Below are positions 58,268-64,000 of a stretch of DNA of 64,000 bases, piece after piece; the stretch's first letter is position 1; each line of letters opens with the position of its first letter. The position numbers were made by a program, and so were the translations under genes. This stretch comes from Acorus gramineus. Lineage: Eukaryota > Streptophyta > Magnoliopsida > Acorales > Acoraceae. A model generated the notes under the pieces. That model saw only the letters and a list, made by a program, of their open reading frames with translations. It was not told the origin of the DNA and did not search any database. Location of the stretch: NCBI GenBank assembly GCA_030737835.1, contig CM060850.1, positions 15,513,163-15,577,162 of the forward strand, written 5' to 3'.

Positions 58268-58830
58268 GCCTTTTTTTTTTTTTTTAAAGATAAAATGGTA
58301 GGCGATCTTATTAGGGAAGAGAGCCCAAAGAGAAACAAATGTGATTAGTCATAGCCAAAGAGGATCCGACTAGAGAACCAACCAAAGAAAAAAAAACATC
58401 AAAAAGCGAATTTGTTGTTTACGTACTCCACCATCAGAGCCCCGGCACAATATACACCCCAATTTTTAATCAAACCGACCACCGCATCCCACGCATTCTT
58501 CGCGTACGGCGTTGGTCCCCTAAAGATGGTACCCAGATCACTCACGTGAGCACTGGGATGAAGGATGCGAAGATCTTGGCACGAAGGTTGCAATCACCCA
58601 TCTTCCTCTAGGAGTTAACAACCCAGCATTTGAAAAGCCTTATTCCGTCAACTTTTACGATCGAGCTGGGAAGGCTATCTCCGCACGTTTGTCCCAGTCC
58701 TAGGAAAAATTCTTTCGAATAATTGCCAACAAACAGGTGGATAAGTCAACCACAAGACTCAAACCCATGACCTATCGATAACACCGCTAAACCTTGAACC
58801 GTTGTGCTATGACCACTAGAGACAAAAATA
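58268..58830 (-). mobile_element. tRNA-derived SINE candidate with A-tail
   Basis: On the minus strand the head at about 58820-58750 has TAGCACAACGG (A box pattern TRGYNNARNGG) and GGGTTTGAGTC (B box) about 40 bases apart. The unit may run to the A-run at 58268-58287 (minus sense). At about 550 bp this is long for a SINE, so the tail part may belong to another repeat. Confidence 0.5.
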
Positions 58831-59389
58831 AAAATGTAAAACAGAAAAAAAAAAAACTGAGTTTGTTAGTGAATAAAGACATGAAACACTACCGAATCGT
58901 GAAACACCCAAATCTGTTTGGTTCCGCAATAGAGATTTTATTAAAAAAAAAAAAAAAATTATCTCCAAATTATGCCCCACCGTACATCCAAATAGGACCT
59001 TATAAAGTTCAAATACATGGAAATAATGAGCAGAATAAAAGAAGTGAAGGTCATCGATTTTCCGAAAAAAAGTGCTCATCTTTTCTCGACACAATGAGCA
59101 CTTCATCAGCAGGTAGTACACACTATCTTCCTTCTCATTATGCAACATGCATGGAACATTGCCATTGCGCACCCATTTTCTTCTTCTCACTATCTCAGAT
59201 ACAAGCTTCTTTACTCCTACCAATCAGTCTAGGAGTGGTTTTCTGGTCACCATCATCCATGAAGGCTGCAACAGGATCCACACAAAACAATTTCTTTTTG
59301 CTTCTACTTCTGCAAACTGTGTCATTCTTCTGATTCACTAAAGTTGATTCCTTGCAATCATTCTAGCAGAGGTGTTAAGAAGGATGGTG

Positions 59390-61460
59390 GTGATGGACAA
59401 AAACTTCTTGAAAGACTACTTTGAGGAGGAACTTCTCTGGAGAAAGGCAAGACAAGAGTTGGTGTTGGATGGGAACACAATGAGGTTCAGGGAGAAATGG
59501 CATTTTCTTAATGTAGAGATGAGATAAAAGATCATAAAGACTGGACATTTATGGGGCTAGAAAAGAGACATGAGACAATCTATTTCCAAATGAAGTTTCT
59601 CGCTTCAAACATTCAGGGTCTAAAGAAGACAAGAACATTCGAAAGGCTAGATAATGTGATGATGCAAGGTGTTGTTGCATGCTACATCAAAGGATTCCCC
59701 TGCATTCCATTGGTTGGTGTAGGTTGAATGCTATAATTCCAAAGGCTGTTATTGGATTTCACAGGGCATTTTGGTGTGCTGGAAGAGGATGAGATATGAG
59801 CATAGTCCTAAGGGTAAGAAGCTTGCTAACTCTGTTTTTCTACAAGAAAGGAAGTATCGACTGCAGTGAATTTCCTCTCGGATGTGTGATGCCAAAGATG
59901 GTTCAAGAAGGGCAATTCAGTGAGATGACTGAATGAATCGTTCTGTACTTGGCAGGAGGCCATGGCGACTCTTGATGGAGCCTGGTATAAATTATCAAGG
60001 ATTGGGGTGAGTTTTGAAGATTATTAATCAAACCGGTAAGAACTCTTATTCAACGGAAGGGCGATTATATCGAGGAGGTGGAGGAGGAGGATGGGAGACT
60101 GTATGTTGTTTATCATGGGTGGGCTGATTTTGTTGAAGCTGGGCTGGGGATTTGGTGAACTTTTAGCAGGGGTTCCAAGTTGTAGATTTCTGTTGTGATT
60201 GTTATATAAAATTTGAGAGATCCTCTTCTTTGATGTTCTAGGGGCTTTCAGAGTATTAATCTAGTCAGGGAGAATAATTATTCCCTATACATATATATCA
60301 TGAAGAAATCAGGTTTATAGTGGGAGCAGGATGAAGATACAATTATGGGTAGACAATTGGATACCAAGGAAAATTAGTCAAGATCTTTCTCAAGGCTATT
60401 TGGGTGGTGGCTGACAACAATGACAAAGTGAGGATGAGGATACTTTGGCATCCAAGAATATGAACAGCCTGACAGAAGATGAGATGAAATTTATATAATT
60501 AAAAATCAAACAAAAAGATATTCAAATAAAAGTCTTTTCTGCATCTCTTTCAATATCAACAATCAACATCTCAATATGATACACATCTTTTTCAAAGATT
60601 GTGAGACATTAATGGTTAAAATATATGAAAAACAAAACCACTGTCCAACTTAAGAGTTATGAGTTGGAAGAATAGGACAATGCCAAAAAATAAAAAATAA
60701 AAAAAATCTCATCAACACATATACACATGCATGTTACAAGGTTAATTTGAATTACTGATAGATTAAAACAATATAAAGCAATATAGTCACAAACACCATG
60801 TAGCAGTCCGAAGTGTGAAACATTCGCCGACTCTGTAGATCCTTTTGGTATGCACAGAAAAAGGAATAAAAAAGACATTCTTAGAATAATTGAAAAACTA
60901 AAATTTCCATTGATAATGATTTGTACATATCCTTCACATGTTTATATAAGGTGTTGCGACTTAAGTTTGCTTGCAAGATGCACAAAAGGATAAAAAAGAT
61001 CATGTGGATCAGAAAAGGAGGTAATAGTAGATTTTCTGTCAAATCCTTCTATCTGATCCTCGTCCTCGGTCTTCTCGATGGGGAACTAAAGTAGAGATTA
61101 CCAATAAAATTCAAAGAGATCAGGAGAGTCAAGTCTGCTTTGAAGATTCAAGCTTTTATGTGGCATGTACTTTTGAACAAAATCCCAAGGAGAATAGAGA
61201 AAAGTAGGACAAGAGGAACACTGTGTGCACTATGAATGAGGAAGTTGAGACAACAAATGACTGTGTGTGAAGAAATAATACATCCAAGGCATTTCATATA
61301 CCTGAAAAGATGCTGGGATACTTTCATAAACTCAACAAAACAAGGTATACATTGTCAATCCAAACAACTGATTCCACATGTAGTTCATTGTAGTGTGTGT
61401 CGTCTGGCAAGGAATCAAAAGACACGTGGATCACTGGGAATAAGAAATATTCCAAAGTAA
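59390..61460 (+). pseudogene. Scrambled LINE remnants
   Basis: Several L1-type pieces lie on the plus strand with many stops. Near 59400: FLKDYFEEELLWRKARQELV, which resembles the 'eEelyWrqkaR..Wl..GD' stretch before the reverse transcriptase. Near 59592: MKFLASNIQGLKKTRTFERL, like the N-terminus of the LINE endonuclease. Near 60035: TLIQRKGDYIEEVEEEDGRL and YVVYHGWADFVEAG, resembling a LINE ORF1 end. Near 61035-61320: FSVKSFYLIL, then ALKIQAFMWHVLLNKIPRR and RTRGTLCAL, like the zf-RVT region. The order is not that of an intact LINE, so the region combines fragments or is rearranged. Confidence 0.5.
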
Positions 61461-61679
61461 ATTAAGTTGATAACATATTGGACAAAATAATTAAGAATAC
61501 CTAAATTACCCAAAAAGGAATCCCTAGGGCCCAGAGAAAATACAACTTCAGTGCTAGTTCAGTGAGAAATACAACTTGTCTCCCATTTTGATTGTTTGCC
61601 AAATTAATAAAAATCGGTGTACAATGTACCGTTATCTCAAAAGAAAAAGAATGAAAAGATATATTCAAATGAAAGCAGA

Positions 61680-61960
61680 GTTTTTTTTTTAGATAAAAAG
61701 GAAAATTATGCAACAAATGTCATTCAATCAGTGATCTTCTACAATGGGAGATGTTGTCTCCCCAAACGATGAAAAAGCCAATAACAATAATCATGATGAT
61801 AAATATGATAATAGTAATCAACATACTACTCCCAATCTCCTTGTTTTGAGGCAAAGAAAGCCAAATTGCCTTGAATTGGCAATACCAATAAGGACACCGT
61901 AGGACACAAACTCGCCCTCCCACTAATGGGGAGGGATATCTCTCTTACCACTGGCCTATA
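61680..61960 (-). mobile_element. tRNA-derived SINE candidate
   Basis: On the minus strand TAGGCCAGTGG (A box) and GGCGAGTTTGTGTCC (B-box-like) lie about 35 bases apart at 61956-61905. The unit ends in an A-run (61681-61690). About 280 bp. Confidence 0.5.
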
Positions 61961-62035
61961 CCTAAGAATGGCACACTAATATCTAGTATAGCAATCCATG
62001 CTCACTTAACAAGAGGACCACGGGGGTTAAAACCT

Positions 62036-62150
62036 TCCGGGGTATAACTCAGTGGTGAAGAGAAATCTCTACTGAGTGGAAGGACATGAGTCATGAGACT
62101 CATGACTCATCTCACCAAATTAAGGCCATTTAATTTTGTTTCCCCAAAAA
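62036..62150 (+). mobile_element. SINE-like tRNA head
   Basis: GGGGTATAACTCAGTGGTGA resembles an A box and GGACATGAGTC a B box at normal spacing. The third A-box base deviates. The tail is undefined. Confidence 0.35.
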
Positions 62151-64000
62151 ACACTCTCAAAATTAAGTTTGGCTTTTTCCTTTATATAAACAAGAAGGTG
62201 ATCTCTGGTCTCCATTTCATGGTTAATGGTTCACATTTGTGTATTCCCATCTTGGATCCATCTTTCTCTATTCACTTTTCCTAAGAATCTCCATAAAAAC
62301 GCAAGAATCCTCAAAGGAATCCTCAAGGAGGTCTCACCTTTCAAATTTCCTTATACTTGGGAGTCTCTAGCTCTCCTTTCAGGAAGCCAATGAGAGAGTA
62401 ATATCATTAACTGAAAATCTTTAACAATTTCATGTGTTTCCAAATTCCAATACACTTTGTAGGCACTGAGTCCATATGTTCCATTTGGTAGATTGATGGA
62501 ACAACAACCACTAACACATAACACATTCTGCTCCCTCCTTGAAGCAAAGATATTACTAATACTTGGGAAAACCTATAACGTTGGAGGAAATATAATGTGG
62601 AGTCTACTACAGTTGTTTATTTAAATAATGATGGGAGATTTTTCTGTTGAGGAAACCCTTGTGTTTAAATTTTAGTGGTGTAAGCTCTTGAGTGTAACAT
62701 TTTTATGGGGATTTATAGTGTAACATTTGGTATGAGGAAGCACCATGTCTCCTCTTCTTTTTTTTGATGTTTATCAAATTTATACAAAATGGTGAACGGT
62801 CAATCATTTCTAAGGAAAAAAAAAATATCATGTGTCAGAACTGAAAACACACTTATCATCTTCTAGTATAATACAAAAGGACACTCAGTTCCTTGATCTG
62901 CCCACATATGAACCTCATAATAATGTCAGATTTTAACTACCACATGTCATGGTCCACACTCCTCTCTCTAACTCTAATAGCTATATTTCCTAGTATTTAC
63001 CCCATGATTTAGATGTATCATGGCATAATCTAAGGCAAAAAGAAGGTGGCAATAAGAAACAAATCCTAGAAGATGAGAAAAAAAATAATAATAAAGGCTG
63101 CAATTAAATAGGCTCATAGCAACACTGTAAAAAATAACCAAACAGTAATCAGCAAAAAGTGGCATATATGAGACACATCTACACAACTTTGTCAATGTTG
63201 CATAAAATGCTCATGCACTTCAAGCGGATCTTTTCCCACTAATATGTTTTTTTTTATTGGTTTCCCACTAATATGTTGATATGAGAAACAAGACAATCTC
63301 ACATAAAGATTAAACAGAACATAAATCTGTGAATAGTATAATGAAAAAGACAATGATTGGAATGATCAGAAAACAAATATGCTGAAGTGGAAGCATACTC
63401 ACCTTCACCAGTACTAACCCACAGTTAGCAAACAATATGGATTTGACCACCTAGGCACTGAATTTGTCAGCAGGATGTTCATCCATGATCATCAACAATA
63501 GGCCATGTTAAGGTATTCATTTCCATAAAGTATGGACCTAACATGTGACAGCGGCTAAAGACATGAAAGAGGAGAAATGACAAATTTTTTTGGGGGGGGG
63601 GAGGGGAATAAACTAAAATAAAGGACAAATCACATATCATCTTTCTTCTCTTTTACATTCTTTGGCTAAAAGATATCATGGTCTGATATCTGTTACAGAT
63701 ACCTGGAATAAGCTTTTAGTATTCATAATTAGGATATAAAGAAAGATCAACCACTCCAAGAGAATGCTTAAATCAACTAATAACTTTAATTACAACAAAA
63801 TAGGAGAAGGGGTATAATAACTTCAATTACACCTAACAGGAGAGGGTGGTAGCATAATCCTTCTCCAGGCCATGCAAAACAACATTACTACATTGGCACA
63901 AAGCAGATGGGAAAACATACTAGGAGATACATATCATTATCCAAAATTTGATGAATGGCAACCCGTTGTGGGCAACCAGGACATCAATAAAGCCTGCCAG
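62151..64000. other. AT-rich flank, no gene recognised
   Basis: A strong GTGAGT donor on the minus strand near 63400 and an open minus-strand frame at 63943-64000 (LAGFIDVLVAHNGLPFIKFW) could belong to a minus-strand gene lying mainly beyond the right edge. A G-run (GGGGGGGGGGAGGGG) lies at about 63592-63606. Confidence 0.3.

Noticed and set aside
58794..59333. Plus-strand open frame of 179 residues
   Set aside because: It runs through A-runs and the SINE boundary; the lysine stretches come from poly-A and no domain is seen.
63943..64000. Minus-strand exon candidate at the right edge
   Set aside because: An open frame of about 20 residues and a weak donor are too little without the upstream exon, which would lie outside the window.

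Overview
This is nuclear DNA of a flowering plant. It is AT-rich, its genes carry spliceosomal GT..AG introns, and most of the window is plant-type transposable elements (Copia, Ty3/gypsy of Tat type, LINEs, tRNA-derived SINEs, hAT, Mutator-like and PIF/Harbinger-like non-autonomous elements). The protein families seen (DUF247, a plant AAA-ATPase, Myb/SANT-like transposon proteins) fit an angiosperm. The sequence alone does not let me name the species.

Layout. 1-3790: a minus-strand LTR element with a long LTR candidate (668-3276) and its initiator-Met primer-binding site; the rest of the element lies off the left edge. 3795-5886: a minus-strand Copia element gutted by deletions. 6504-6997: three phase-consistent exons of a host gene fragment. 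9660-12200: a decayed Copia gag with LTR pieces and inserted MITEs. 12690-18310: a DNA-element and AT-rich zone with a Mutator-like element, a hAT element and a local segmental duplication. 18602-20175: a DUF247 gene broken by frameshifts; its 3' half and downstream region are copied again at 21705-22830. 22921-30848: two nested LTR elements, with a Tat-type gypsy element (carrying an antisense ORF) sitting inside a small non-autonomous element that still has a perfect 5-bp target duplication. 31190-31840: a LINE remnant.

32326-56450 holds the one apparently intact gene, a 14-exon AAA-ATPase of 576 residues whose exons all join in phase. It spans 24 kb because its introns are loaded with transposons: five repeats of DNA-element type in introns 1, 6 and 7, a SINE, LINE tails, and in the 9.2-kb intron 6 a 4-kb inverted repeat made of two facing copies of a dead Myb/SANT-like transposon gene. 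56451-64000 is the 3' UTR (with its own small intron) followed by repeats, scrambled LINE pieces and SINE candidates; no complete gene was recognised there.

The most notable structures are the giant hairpin inside a functional-looking intron, a five-copy repeat family that I cannot assign, paired hAT elements with the same ends but different internal repeat words, a hAT-like insertion that places four CACGTG boxes in the first intron of the AAA gene, and the antisense ORF in the Tat-type element. Coordinates of exons and of elements with target duplications were counted from the sequence. Other element boundaries are by eye and may be off by tens of bases.
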